From Acanthacorydalis orientalis (Eukaryota; Arthropoda; Insecta; Megaloptera; Corydalidae): 64,000 nt of DNA. The number at the start of each line of letters is the position of its first letter. The stretch's first letter is position 1. The translations under genes and the position numbers were made by a program. Shown here piece by piece: positions 12,897-24,202 of the stretch. The stretch is taken from contig CM068314.1 in assembly GCA_034766995.1 (NCBI GenBank), forward strand, positions 11,702,701 to 11,766,700. The letters are read 5' to 3'. Under the pieces are notes generated by a model. It was not told where the DNA came from. It worked only from the letters and a program-made list of their open reading frames with translations, and searched no databases.

Positions 12897-13840
12897 TTAA
12901 GCAAATAACTGTGGACTCAGTAAAAAATAAACTTACTTATTTTGACATTTTACAATTAAAATATTTTGGAATTAAATACATAAAATAAACAATATATGAA
13001 AAACACAAATTTCACATCAAATTAATACTAAAATACAAACATAAAATCTCTCTCATACAAAAATAGAAAAAACTCTCTCATACAAAATCCATCTATTTTC
13101 AACCATTTCAAACAAGCAACATAGAGCTTTTCATGTTTATACTCAGAAAATAATTGCATGTAGAATTAATAGTTTCATCTCTTTCTATCACACATATATC
13201 TAGATAAGTAACATTAAAAAGCATTTTCCTAATTTACAACGAAATATATTCAAAAAGCACTTCAATTAATTCAACAGCTCTTCATTGCTGCACTTGAAAA
13301 CATCAAAAAAAATTTGCATACTAGTCCGTTGACAAATTCGTTACGCAACGTATGCATGACATCACTTTATATGCAAATGATTGACATAATCAATGTGTGC
13401 AGGTACATAAGATTATCATACTTGCATTAAACTGGTTTCATCGACAGCGTACTGAAAAAGCTTTTTTCATTGACATTAAGTTACGTTTTGCACTGTCGCA
13501 TAATTATATCACTGTAATAAAAATATATTTGCACACAACCGTTTGTTTGTTGGTTCATTTATTATTGTTCATTATTTATTGTTCATTTATTGTTGTGGAT
13601 CTATTGGTTTTATACACATATAATCTTTTATATGTATGCTGTACGTTTTAGAAAAAAAATGATTTATTAGAAATCATGTTAAATAGTATAAGTCATGTAA
13701 TATAGATAAAAATAACCTTTAATTTAAAAGGTGTTTGATTTTATATTTCTTTAATAAATATATTTTTTTATAATAAATATAAGTAAAGCAAACATTTGTT
13801 ATAATAATTAATAGTAAAATATTAGATAATAATTTCAAAA
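12897..13840. other. Non-coding stretch
   Basis: A-rich DNA with the word CTCTCTCATACAAAA duplicated at about 13045 and 13073, then a mixed-composition patch at 13310-13520. The plus-strand frame 13397-13651 is Leu/Ile/Tyr-rich and unsupported. No gene is called. Confidence 0.45.
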
Positions 13841-13844
13841 ATCA

Positions 13845-13985
13845 ATTCATTTTCAATTTACAATCCTCAAAAATTCTTTCTAGTCAAAGATGTTCCACAA
13901 ATTATTATTTATTATATTTGATTGTTGCTTAAGCGCATTTTTTTAATTGATGTCATCATTTTCACGGTATCGAGGTATACAAAAA
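13845..13985. mobile_element. Palindromic MITE family, copy C (left half)
   Basis: Diverged half-element with TTTACAATCCTCAAAAATTC, TAGTCAAAGATGTTCCACAA, TTGATTGTTGCTTAAGCGCA and GATGTCATCATTTTCACGGT in the family order. Confidence 0.55.
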
Positions 13986-16118
13986 TCTAACTTATTTAAA
14001 TTTGTTTCAATCAGTTTTAAGTTTTAATAATTTCATTCAATTTGTTGTAATTATTTTTTTAAAATTAAATTTTTTGTACCTGGCGTTCTAAAAATAATGG
14101 TATATTCGAAGTTGTATCTACTCATATTGATGTTTTTTAAATTCGACATTTATTCAAAGTATTTAATCGTTTTTTTTTTTAATCAACAAAGTAAATCTGT
14201 ACAAAAGTATATTTTTAATACTAACACTTAAAAAATGTGATAAAATGGCATTTTTGGTATTTTTAAATTGATTATTTATTTATTAATGTTTCTGAAATTT
14301 TAAGATACAAAAAATATTAACCTTTTTGATGCAGCGAACAAAAAATATCAATCTACTTTAATATGTAATTATTATTCTATGAATTCTTAAAAAAATTTAC
14401 TACACATTTTTTCCATAAATAATTTCTAAGAGGAGAGAGTGGCTAAATATTTGAAATTTTAGAACAAGTCAAAATCGACTCACATTAATTTTTAAGAAAA
14501 ATATTAAATCGTTTGTTAAAATGTTTTACAGCCATCAATACACTTTTTATATTTTTTGATTTATATATTTATTTGTATAGAAAATTGCGACGTATTTTAT
14601 TCCGCATAATTGTTAGATTTTTCTAGCGAACAATTTAATATCACGGTATTTTTTTGCAGAGATAGTCTTGATTTTTTATTATATATAAACAGAAAAATAT
14701 TTTTTAAATTAATGAAAATATGTAATTATAAAAATGAAATCAAATATTTGAAACGCATTTAGTTATCGACTGATTAGAAATCTATTCTTGAAAATTTTCT
14801 TACTCTTTTATTTGTCATTCAATGCAGCATATTTGATAAATTAATTAATAATATAAATGATCTCAATTAAATTTTTGCAAAAAATTTGGAATAGTTTTAT
14901 TAATTTCATTTTTAATTACTAATTGATTTTACTTTCGTATTTCACTTTTACTACGTCTGTCGGTTACTAATTAGTTTTTCCGTAGATTAGTTCACAATAA
15001 ATTGCATCACTATAAATTGCAGTGCAACTAGAACATTATCAGCAAAGCAATCGAGTGCTATGACCTCTCTAATTTCAACAAGCGACATTAAAGAACGAAA
15101 CTGCTGATTACAAAGGACACACTAGCCTTAAAGCTTCTAATTTGAACAAGGAGAATACCAAGAGAAATGTTATTATTATTTTATTACAAAAGTATAATAA
15201 TTTTTTTTTCAATTTCAAAAAAAAATAACGATTCCTATTTCATATATTTATATAGTTATTATTATAAATATAAACAGTATATAGCATCGGTCAAGTTCAT
15301 ACATTATTTGTAAATAAGGTTTGTTATATATAATGTTTGTTATATATAATATTTATATTAATGTTAATTAAAAATAGTTTTGTTGTAAATTGATATTATT
15401 TTAATGTCTTTTTACATTCTTTTTTTAAAAACAGTGAAATTATTTATTTGTTTATTCCATTCTGGAATAAATATAATAAATTGTATAATGTAGATTTTAT
15501 TTATTTTAGCAAGAGTTTTTGTAAACGTTTTCCTATCACGAACTAGTCAATTTATTATAATACCGAGTAGAATTTTTTCTTTAAATTTTTTACAAATAAT
15601 ATATGAAAAAAATGCAAATATCATCATGAGAATTCGTTATTATCATGACCGAAATATCATCAGTTGGAAACCGTAAACAAAATGAATTTATTTAACTGAA
15701 TTGTAAGATTTATGAACTATTCGAAATTGTTATTTCCTAGTTGTTGGATTTCTAGTTGTGTTTATATCGAACATATTACCATTTCTAAGCGTACAGCTCG
15801 TTTCAAGTGTCAAACATAAAATTGGAAACATTGTGTTGATTTCGTTTCTGTAAAAAAAGTGCCAGGAAACTAGTTTCGACTTGAATTATGACATGTGCAC
15901 GACATAAATTAATGGTTTTAACGGTACACATACGGTAATCATTTACCTGCTTTATAGTTATCATAATTCATATTATTCCGTGAAATGTATTAGATTGCAT
16001 ACGAGAGAAATTTGCATCAAACGCCTCAATACAACCGACTGTGTGAACATTTCATCTCTGATGAACAAGTATGTTTTATTTGATTTGATATCATGTATAC
16101 AAATATACTCACACGTTT
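13986..16118. other. AT-rich non-coding stretch
   Basis: About 2.1 kb, mostly very AT-rich. Small mixed-composition patches lie at 15000-15130 and 15720-16080. No gene, RNA or recognised repeat. Confidence 0.5.
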
Positions 16119-16123
16119 ATATA

Positions 16124-16177
<54 letters not shown>

Positions 16178-16210
16178 AAATATTTTGTTACTTTTTATAA
16201 TTTCATACAA

Positions 16211-16275
<65 letters not shown>

Positions 16276-16345
16276 AAATATTTTGTTACTTTTTATAATT
16301 AAATTTGAACATACATATATACATGTATATATATATATATATATA
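16119..16345. repeat. (TA)n cluster containing a 98-bp tandem duplication
   Basis: Three (TA)n blocks. The unit TGTATATATATATATAAAAT plus TTTGTTACTTTTTATAATT occurs at 16162-16202 and again at 16260-16300, 98 bp apart and essentially identical, so the array plus its unique flank was duplicated recently. Confidence 0.9.
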
Positions 16346-17077
16346 ATATCTGGTTATAGAGAGTACTTCGGTCTTGTTTAAAAACTGTATTTTTGATAGT
16401 AAACCTATTTTTTTATAATAGGTAAATATAACAGTTTTATATATCGACAAATATCAATTTATCTATATTTTTTCTTATATTGTTATTATTTTAAATAAAT
16501 TCTTTTAAAATATGTGTGTATTAAATACAAACATGCACTTTTTATAATGTCGGTAGAAGTTTTATTTAATAGCGTTATAATCAGATACAATTGTTTTCTT
16601 CGTAAGATTGATTTTATTTTTTACCTCAATTATTATTTTATTTTTTAAAAAAAAAAACTTTATATACTGGCAGAAATATTATGTCTTAAATTATTATTGC
16701 TAATTGAAAAACAACTTATGTTTCACATGATTTAAATTCTTTCCTATTATGTTTTGATGTGAACTCATAGCGCATCGATCGAAAACTAGACAAGAAATTT
16801 ATTCAAATTCAACCACCTCATTTGAATAATATAAATTTGGAAAAACCCAGATATTTAGTTCTATTTAGGTATTGTTTGAAATTGCCCGAAGTGTTTACGT
16901 GACATCTATTATTATATTTGTTGTAAGGAACAGGTATAAAGTTATCTATAATGAAACAAGATTTGTAACTTATAGAAAGTATTTAAGTATTTAATATTGT
17001 AAATAGATTTACTTAATTTTGTCGCATATTTTTGTAATAGTTTATTAAGTTGAATATTTTTTGCAAATAAGTCTCTC
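16346..17077. other. AT-rich non-coding stretch
   Basis: No supported feature. The minus-strand frame starting at 17157 runs through the CT and TA repeats that follow. Confidence 0.5.
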
Positions 17078-17080
17078 TCT

Positions 17081-17092
17081 ACTCCCCCCCCG

Positions 17093-17137
<45 letters not shown>
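17081..17137. repeat. C8-(CT)n-(TA)n compound microsatellite
   Basis: A run of Cs (CCCCCCCCG) followed by about 14 CT units and about ten TA units. It is the only polypyrimidine tract of this kind in the window. Confidence 0.97.
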
Positions 17138-17498
17138 GAATTAGATACAATATACAAAGAAGATAATTTAAATTCGTTTTATATTATTTGTCACTGTTTT
17201 CTGTAAAAATCTGAAACATGGAGAATAATAAATTTATATTTAATATTACCTGTTCAAGTACCTTTTATCATTGATTCTTTATAAAAGTGTAATGACAAGA
17301 ATCGACAGGTCAGTTTCAAAAGGGTAATAAATATTTAACAAGTTCTATTGGTTAACACATAAGTACCTCTACTTAATAATATTTATTCTTTTCAATTGAA
17401 TATGTCAAATCAGAATTTCTCAAAATTTACATGCAAAAATATCGATATACAATTATTAATTTTTGAATATCAGATACTTTTGTTATATATTTTTAACT

Positions 17499-17502
<4 letters not shown>

Positions 17503-17549
<47 letters not shown>
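17503..17549. repeat. (TA)n microsatellite
   Basis: A pure AT run of about 23 units. Confidence 0.98.
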
Positions 17550-17551
<2 letters not shown>

Positions 17552-18800
17552 TATTTAAAAAGATGTATTGATTAGTCATAAAATTTGAGTGTTTAAAAAT
17601 TAATTGGTTTTCATTTACCTTAATCATTTATCTTATACATAAAAAATTAAAATATAAAATCTAAACATAGAATTAAAACAAGTTTTTTAATTCGATTAAG
17701 AAATAAATCTAAAAAAAATGTTTTATTTAAGGTTTTGAAGAAGGAAATTATATTTTTATACTTTATTTATTTATTTATCTTTATTAGAGAATAATATAGA
17801 ATATTTTTTGTGGTATATAATTATAATTCTATATAATTAAACTGATTTAGAATAAAAAAATCATTAGTAAACATTTTAAAAAAATATTTTATTAATTTTT
17901 GATTCAAATTTATTTTAAACAAGTCTATAATATATACAAAATATACAATTTAAAATGGAATAGCTCCTTCTGAAATTTAAAATTATATTATTAGTTTTAT
18001 TTGTATTTTTCTTATATACTTTTAAAGGGGAGGGTACAGTTCTATTACAAAAAAAAGTGTTTTTTTTTTTAAATTGATCACTTTTATAATAATGTAAATG
18101 GTATATATTCATATTATAACTGCTATTATTTCTAATTTTATTTTTAAAATCACAAATTAAATTTATATAAATATGTAAATTATTAGTTAATACAATTAAT
18201 ATCTGAGTTCCAAAAAAAAATTTCACAATTAATTGTGGGTTGTTATTAAGTATTCTTTGATAAAATTGAATATCATTTACTGAAATAATAATTTTATGGA
18301 AATTACTTAATTAAATCGTTTCGAATCATTTTTAATTATTTATTTTCATTTGAACTAATTTTTAAACATGTATTCATAAGATATTATGTTCCATTTTTAA
18401 TTACTTTGTACGAAACTTCTTATATTTAAAAAGGATTTATTTATCCTATATATTAAAATATATGAAAGCTTCTATTTTTGTTAAATAAAATTAATTGTTA
18501 TTCAACGATGTCTGCAGAAAATATTTTATAATTTAAGAAAATATAATATTTAATTTCTTTCATATTGAATATTAAAATTTTCTTAATTAATTTTCATAAA
18601 ATATCTACATCTAATTTTTTTATTAAAATGATTTACATTATTTTTAAAGTACTGAATAATATAATAAGTAATGAAATATTACCATGAAATTGTGTTTAAT
18701 AGCCTCTATGTATTCAAGACACTCATAAAGTGTTATACGTATAGATATCTAAACATTTTGAGTATTTCTCAATAAATGGAAATGTAACACCCTTTGCTAT
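17550..18800. other. Extremely AT-rich non-coding stretch
   Basis: Among the most AT-rich parts of the window, immediately upstream of the coiled-coil gene. The minus-strand frame 17915-18226 is Asn/Lys/Ile-rich and lacks any domain, so it is not called. Confidence 0.5.
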
Positions 18801-18810
18801 TATAATTTGA

Positions 18811-18920
18811 ATATGAATATATACCGTAAATTGGTCTGCGGCCAAGTGTAAATTTCACTTTTGGTGTCAGTAGTGAAGTGTCATCAGTGATAAAGTGTTC
18901 AGTGAATTCATGTTAACAAG
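18811..18920 (+). promoter_or_regulatory. Promoter region and 5' exon of the coiled-coil gene
   Basis: A TATATA box at 18818-18823 precedes initiator-like TCAGT words at 18867, 18884 and 18899. The leader is rich in AGTG/GTGT and ends in ATGTTAACAAG followed by GTAAGAT at 18921, a strong donor. The ATG at 18910 has a weak context. After splicing to 19402 it opens a six-codon upstream frame (M-L-T-S-I-V-stop) whose stop ends one nucleotide before the main ATG. The exact start site is not resolved. Confidence 0.5.
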
Positions 18921-19287
18921 GTAAGATTATAAATTTAATTACACATTTCACATCTGAATATTTTTTCAAATAGTTGTTTATTTTGTCTATTATTTATTAT
19001 ATTGTCTTACATATAAACATTAAAACAGTTTATTTTTTCCCTATATATTTACCAACACAGATCGTGAGAATCTTACTTTCGTAACGAAATAGCCATTAGA
19101 TTTTTTTATTTTATATTTTTATTATTATAAACTTTAATCATTTATATACTAAAATATTTTTTTGTTAATTGAGAAATAAGTAAAAATATAATTGTGTCAA
19201 ATCAGCTTTAAATATAAAGTACATTTTAATTACAATTCTAATACAAATATAACAAGTTGAAAATTTGTATTCAGTTTGTGAAAGTAA

Positions 19288-19346
<59 letters not shown>

Positions 19347-19401
19347 TGAAATAGTGGATATGTTATAAAAAATTATTAAAAGATATTTGATTTCTTTTTA
19401 G
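18921..19401 (+). other. Intron in the 5' leader of the coiled-coil gene
   Basis: A GT...AG intron of 481 bp: donor AAG/GTAAGAT at 18920/18921 and acceptor TTTCTTTTTAG ending at 19401, with a good pyrimidine tract. It carries a (TA)n array at 19293-19343. Support is from sequence pattern only. Confidence 0.6.
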
Positions 19402-19412
19402 TATTGTTTAAA

Positions 19413-20696
19413 ATGGATGTAATGGAACTGCATGAGTATTTATCTCAATTTGTGAATGATAATTTTGAATGGAACAAAGAAAACGCCGATATCATTGTAG
19501 AAATCTTGACACAATTAGTTCATTACACTAAAGATTTGAATGCGTCTATTGAAGATCAACAAATGCAGATCGAATATTTAGAAAAGCGTTGTTCGTCGTT
19601 AATTCAATTAAACACAGAAAATCAAGGAACATATGAACAATTAGAAAGAGAAATATTTGATTTAACTCAAACTAAAACTAAAGTAGAACATGAAAATCGA
19701 CAATTCAATAAAACTATTGCACGTTTAAAAACAACTATTAATTTTTTAAACGAAGATTGTGATAACTTGTGTACGGAGCTTCAAATTGTTAATGGAGAAC
19801 TTAAAAATTTACAGTATCAAGAAAACAACGGTGAAGTTTTTGAGTCTCAGGAAATATTGCGTTCAATACAATTATCAGTTGAACAAAACGAAAAAGAAAA
19901 TGCTATTTTAAAACAGGCAAATGCTGATCTAGAGCAAAGAATCTTTAATTTATTAGATAGTAGTACAGGTGAAATATGTGACGATAAATCTGTACAGACG
20001 AATATTAGTTCTATTAAAAATTATGGATCTCGTATTAAAGGAGTTTCTACAGAAGTAGAACAAGATGAAGTGGATAATTTAATTGATCAATTTAAAAATT
20101 ATAATGTAACAAAGATTTGTGACAATCGGAAAGAATTAGCAATGAAAATTCTAACAGAAAATATAGATAAACAAATTCAAGTAGATTTTGATACATACAA
20201 TCATCAACTATCTTTGTATGAACTTCTAAGAGAACCTGAAGAAACTGATACCGAGAGTAGAAAAGACGAGAACGTATCAATAACTCCAATAGATTACATT
20301 AAAAATTTCGATAAGTTTGTTCAAACAGAGGGTGTGTTTTTATGTGACATTCGTGAACATCCTGACATATGTATAAGCATTTTCAATGAAGAACCTCGTT
20401 CAGCAACATTCAAAAACACTACTAAAAAGAATGCTCTACGTAAAATATTCGAAATACTTAAAAATATTTTTACAAGAAAACGAAATAAACATTCACATTT
20501 ATCGATCGAACGTTCCAGTCAAATTAACGATGAATTAGAAGAGACAGAAGATATTTCTTTTGCTAAGGAATGTTCTTCGAAAATGACTAGTTTTCAAATA
20601 AGTACGCCGTTGTCTAAAAGTAAATGTGTAGAAGTGAAAAAGAATCGACGTCTATCTATGGATTTTAAAACGTTCTGTGGTCAGAGAAAAATTTGA
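19413..20696 (+). CDS. Coiled-coil protein with three LC8-like binding motifs (427 aa)
   Basis: This is the only long uninterrupted coding frame in the window. The start is the ATG at 19413 (AAAATGG, A at -3 and G at +4); the three codons before it in frame have no ATG and lie just after a splice acceptor. Residues about 37-177 form a Leu/Glu/Gln/Lys heptad-rich coiled coil (for example QMQIEYLEKRCSSLIQLNTE). A charged linker follows with three D-K-x-[VI]-Q-[TV] words: DKSVQTN at 191-197, DKQIQVD at 252-258 and DKFVQTE at 300-306. These match the known dynein light chain LC8 recognition pattern (T/V/I-Q-T/V preceded by K and often flanked by acidic residues). Residues about 338-360 are a basic amphipathic stretch (LRKIFEILKNIFTRKRNKH), and RRLS at 412-415 is a basophilic-kinase-like site. 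No signal peptide or membrane span. I do not recognise the orthologue. A role as a dynein- or LC8-linked scaffold is inference from the motifs only. Confidence 0.85.
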   Translation: MDVMELHEYLSQFVNDNFEWNKENADIIVEILTQLVHYTKDLNASIEDQQMQIEYLEKRCSSLIQLNTENQGTYEQLEREIFDLTQTKTKVEHENRQFNKTIARLKTTINFLNEDCDNLCTELQIVNGELKNLQYQENNGEVFESQEILRSIQLSVEQNEKENAILKQANADLEQRIFNLLDSSTGEICDDKSVQTNISSIKNYGSRIKGVSTEVEQDEVDNLIDQFKNYNVTKICDNRKELAMKILTENIDKQIQVDFDTYNHQLSLYELLREPEETDTESRKDENVSITPIDYIKNFDKFVQTEGVFLCDIREHPDICISIFNEEPRSATFKNTTKKNALRKIFEILKNIFTRKRNKHSHLSIERSSQINDELEETEDISFAKECSSKMTSFQISTPLSKSKCVEVKKNRRLSMDFKTFCGQRKI

Positions 20697-21430
20697 TAAC
20701 TGTTTACAATATATATCTATATTAGATCAAAAATGAAATTAACATTCAGAACTCAGAATTATTTTATAGAAAATATGAATTCAATCTAAATCATAAGGGA
20801 TGGAATGTACTTTTTTAAGTCTATTAGACTACGAAGCGTCCTTTTGTATTAAATTAGTATGTCTAAGGTTAAGCTAAAAATATGAACTTAATGATTTCTG
20901 CAAAATGCGAAAAGAAATGAAAAATCAATCAGCAAAAAAGATTTGTAAGATCTAAGATATTCTCATTTATAAAAGATAGTGAAAATGGAATATTTACTGA
21001 TTAAATAATTTTTCTGACAGGAATTCTTAAAATAAATCGTTAATAATTCAATATGAAAGAAGGAATAATTTTAATTTTACAAAGTTTATGTTACTTATTG
21101 TTTAATTTTATTTCATTATTATTAACATTTATTAGTAATGTACAGTTGTAGATATTTTTGCAATTATACAATCATTTTTAAAAATATTATTCTATTTTTA
21201 ATGAATATGAAATTAATAATACTTTTAATAGAATGCTCATAAAAAGTAAAACATTTTTCTTATAAATATTTTTTTTCGTGCAACAAAAATATAGCATATG
21301 ATGTTTAGAAATTAAAATAACTTTAAAGTGTTCTAATTTAATTAAAAATAAATGTTATTTTTATTTTAAATTTCTGCTTACTTCTAACATATAATTGTAA
21401 GAATATTTGTAAATAAAATGTACACACTTT
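20697..21430 (+). other. 3' untranslated region with poly(A) signals
   Basis: AT-rich sequence after the stop codon. AATAAA hexamers occur near 21031, 21345 and 21412. The last, in GTAAATAAAATGTACAC, is a plausible polyadenylation signal. The transcript end is not determined. Confidence 0.4.
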
Positions 21431-21690
21431 CAATGTTTTTATATTATTTCGTTGTCATCATATTTTATTTTATAAAAATAAAAGAACAATATTAAATGTA
21501 ATTTATATAACATCTTGTATTTTATAGTTTTCAAATATATAATTAAATATTATACATTGTTTTATTGTAAATTATTATTATAACACAGGCTTTTAATTAT
21601 TTTTGAAGGCAGTTCCTTATTCAGTATTTTTAATTCACATTTAATTAAACAAATACTAATTTAATATAAAACCATCAATCAGACCTATTT
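21431..21690. other. AT-rich intergenic spacer
   Basis: Lies between the coiled-coil gene and the minus-strand zinc-finger remnant. Nothing is recognised. Confidence 0.5.
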
Positions 21691-21960
21691 ATTCTTCTAC
21701 TTTAATTTCTGTTGATTCACCCTCTTGCTCGTATTTTTTTCTATTGAATACGTTCTTCCACTACTAGTTTATGCAAGTGTGCTTTCTTATGTAGATTTAA
21801 AATAAGTCAATCATCTAAAATCACAAGTTCTGAAACTAATAGTAGAAAACAAATTTAAACAATCCAAAAGAAAAAGATTATCAGGACACAATATGAAATC
21901 CTTATGCACTTTACAACAAATTGTCATTCAAATATCATAATTTTGATAATTATTTAATCT
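21690..21960 (-). pseudogene. Degenerate C2H2 zinc-finger-like remnant
   Basis: Minus-strand translation in shifting frames gives KVHKDF then LCPDNLFLLDCLNL near 21900, ELVILDD-stop-LILNLHKKAHLHKLVVEER near 21780 and, after a +1 shift, SIEKKYEQEGESTEIKVEE-stop ending near 21695. The LNLHKKAHLHK segment has the H-x3-H spacing and linker feel of a C2H2 finger. The upstream Cys pair is broken, although a CDF word sits in an alternative frame. A stop and at least one frameshift make it non-functional as read. It lies tail-to-tail with the coiled-coil gene. It could be a retrocopy, a transposon-borne finger, or a chance resemblance. Confidence 0.3.
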
Positions 21961-22440
21961 TTCTACTATTATTAAATTATACTGTATGAAATTTCTAATC
22001 AGTAATCTATTCTTCAGCTGAAATATATTTGTATGACTTTGTTTATTTGTAATTTGGAAGTTTCAAAATGTCAGTGTCAAATAATTATCATGTGCATTTA
22101 TTTATTTGAGATATACGTCAGTTATCTATTATATTCTTTAAAAATATTTAGATAGACTTAAAAAGAAAGCGATATATGACATTTAGAAGGAAATAATTTA
22201 ATTAGTTACTATTTCAAAGCTTACACATTTTTTTAAATGGTAAACATAATATTTATTTCCATGTTTATAATAAAGCAATATATCTTTCATATCAAGCCTA
22301 ACATTTCAAAATAAATCTTTTCATTTTCAAATATGCTATTATAAAATATGTATAAAAATATATTTTAAACATAGATTTTCAATGCAGCTTAAATAGTAAT
22401 TTAATATATTTACACGACTATATAATTTCAACATATTCGT
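21961..22440. other. AT-rich non-coding stretch
   Basis: Nothing is recognised. Confidence 0.5.
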
Positions 22441-22740
22441 CATAATTTAAACTGTGTAAATAGCCACGAGGACATCATTGTTACTTCTTAAGCAGCTAAA
22501 ACACCATTGAATTACACTGTTGGAGACGTGTTAAACTATTTGAAGTAATAAAATTCTCCCATTGCATAATCCGAACGTCATTTTAACTGTCTGAACATCA
22601 ATCTTTAAATTGTATTTTTTATGACACGGCTGGCTCATTCACTTTTTCAAACGATCGGCACGCGTGACATCAACCTTGAACCCATACTGCCAGTTGTTTA
22701 ACCTTTTACCCGTAATTACAAATAATGTACCGATAATTTG
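22440..22740. other. Higher-complexity island, candidate regulatory DNA
   Basis: About 300 bp of mixed composition with CpG-containing words such as ACGATCGGCACGCGTGACAT. No open frame of length. Confidence 0.3.
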
Positions 22741-22882
22741 ATATGGTTTTATACAAACATTTACATTTACATTTTTAACTATACAGTAACTGCAACAAAA
22801 TAATAAAATAATTATTTTTCATCTCGGTTACCATTACAAATGTTTTTTAAGAAAAGTAAAATTCCTTGTATAATCGCTTTTT

Positions 22883-22890
<8 letters not shown>

Positions 22891-22923
<33 letters not shown>
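22891..22923. repeat. (TA)n microsatellite
   Basis: A pure AT run flanked on both sides by TATATGTA/TACATATA, making it a palindrome. Confidence 0.95.
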
Positions 22924-22929
<6 letters not shown>

Positions 22930-23138
22930 TGAAAATATATAATGTTCTTGATTCAAACAACACCTAGTGTATAAAAAATATTTATATATCTTCACTGAGA
23001 GTTATTAATTTATAGTGCTGGCATTTAATGAACATCAACATTAATAATACATTATTTGTATACTGTCATATTTTATTAGACTACCGAATATAAATTATAA
23101 GCGGTACGTTTAGATCGTAACAGATAGATCTTTAATAT

Positions 23139-23183
23139 TGCGATATGAATGTCGATATGAATAATTATTATCGTCGATAATAA
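23139..23183. promoter_or_regulatory. CGATA cluster with a 19-bp palindrome
   Basis: CGATATGAAT is tandemly repeated at 23141 and 23153, followed by the perfect palindrome TTATTATCG-T-CGATAATAA at 23165-23183, giving four CGATA words in 45 bp. Established knowledge: insect DREF and BEAF-32 bind CGATA-containing sites, often paired, at promoters and boundaries. Function here is inference. Confidence 0.35.
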
Positions 23184-23859
23184 CTTCTTATTGATTGCTG
23201 TAGGATATTACAACTGATATCGTGATTTTTGGATGTAATCTTCCGTATACCTTTTAAGTGAGAAATGTTTTTTAAGGTTTATATATATTGCGATGTAGGT
23301 TATTCAAATAATACATCTTTCAAATATATGTCTTGACATCATTTTACTTTTATTTCTCGTAAGGTACTTGAAGCATGCAAACTTTCCCAAATTCAATTTT
23401 TAAAATAGATCTATCACTATTTAATTTCTTGTCTTTTACACGTATATATTTTGGTAATTTTGGTTACAAGGTAAAGTAAATCTTCAAAGTGGGATTGTGT
23501 TTTCAGGCGTTTCAAGGCCGAATATGAATCTTCCTATCACTCAACTAATATCTTGAAAATTTTCATTCTATTCTTTTACAATTCTTAAAAAACGAAATTT
23601 TTTGTCAAATACTTTTGTCAAACATTTTTTCATAACACATGTTGAATTTTAACTTGGTTTCAAGTTATGTAGGTTTATTGTTAATGTCTGAATATGATAT
23701 ATATGTTGTAACTGTATCAAGCGAATACATAACTTTTACAAAACTAAAATTTAGATAAAATACAGATTAATTTTAGCTATTGCATAGTTGCAATTAATAT
23801 TAATTTTTAATTAAATGATAATATTTTTTACGTAAGTATATTTTTAAATTTAGTATATA

Positions 23860-23976
23860 AAAAAAATACACTTTAACATCATATTGATATGTACACGATA
23901 AAATGACACTTTCGTCGAAAAAAATGAAGGTTAGAATTCAGAAAATAAAAACCGCAATTTTTTCTTACTAACCTAG
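23860..23976 (-). mobile_element. Solo 5' end of the TTAGGTTGG mariner lineage
   Basis: Read on the minus strand it begins AGGTTAGTAAGAAAAAATTG, then CGGTTTTTATTTTCTGAATT and CTTTCGTCGAAAAAAATGAA (plus orientation), matching the 5' leader of the element at 2210-2318. No coding part remains. Confidence 0.75.
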
Positions 23977-24099
23977 TAGTTGAAGAAGTTATGAAAAATA
24001 TTCGCTACTAAAATAAATATTTACTTAAAACTTTAAATAAAGTTAAGTGTATAGTTGAAAAATATATTATAAAACAGACACACACATATACATACATAC

Positions 24100-24102
<3 letters not shown>

Positions 24103-24143
<41 letters not shown>
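24103..24143. repeat. (TA)n microsatellite
   Basis: CATA/CGTACATA lead-in then about 18 TA units. Confidence 0.97.
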
Positions 24144-24146
<3 letters not shown>

Positions 24147-24202
24147 ATTGCAAATATATTATGTCCTACTCTGTTTAACAGATAACGTTCAGACATCAAT
24201 AA

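Noticed and set aside
13397..13651. 84-residue plus-strand frame
   Set aside because: Leu/Tyr/Ile/Val-rich without a convincing start or homology. It includes a tandem TTCATTTATTGTT-like low-complexity run.
20092..20289. Minus-strand frame inside the coiled-coil gene
   Set aside because: It is the antisense shadow of a long, well-supported coding frame.
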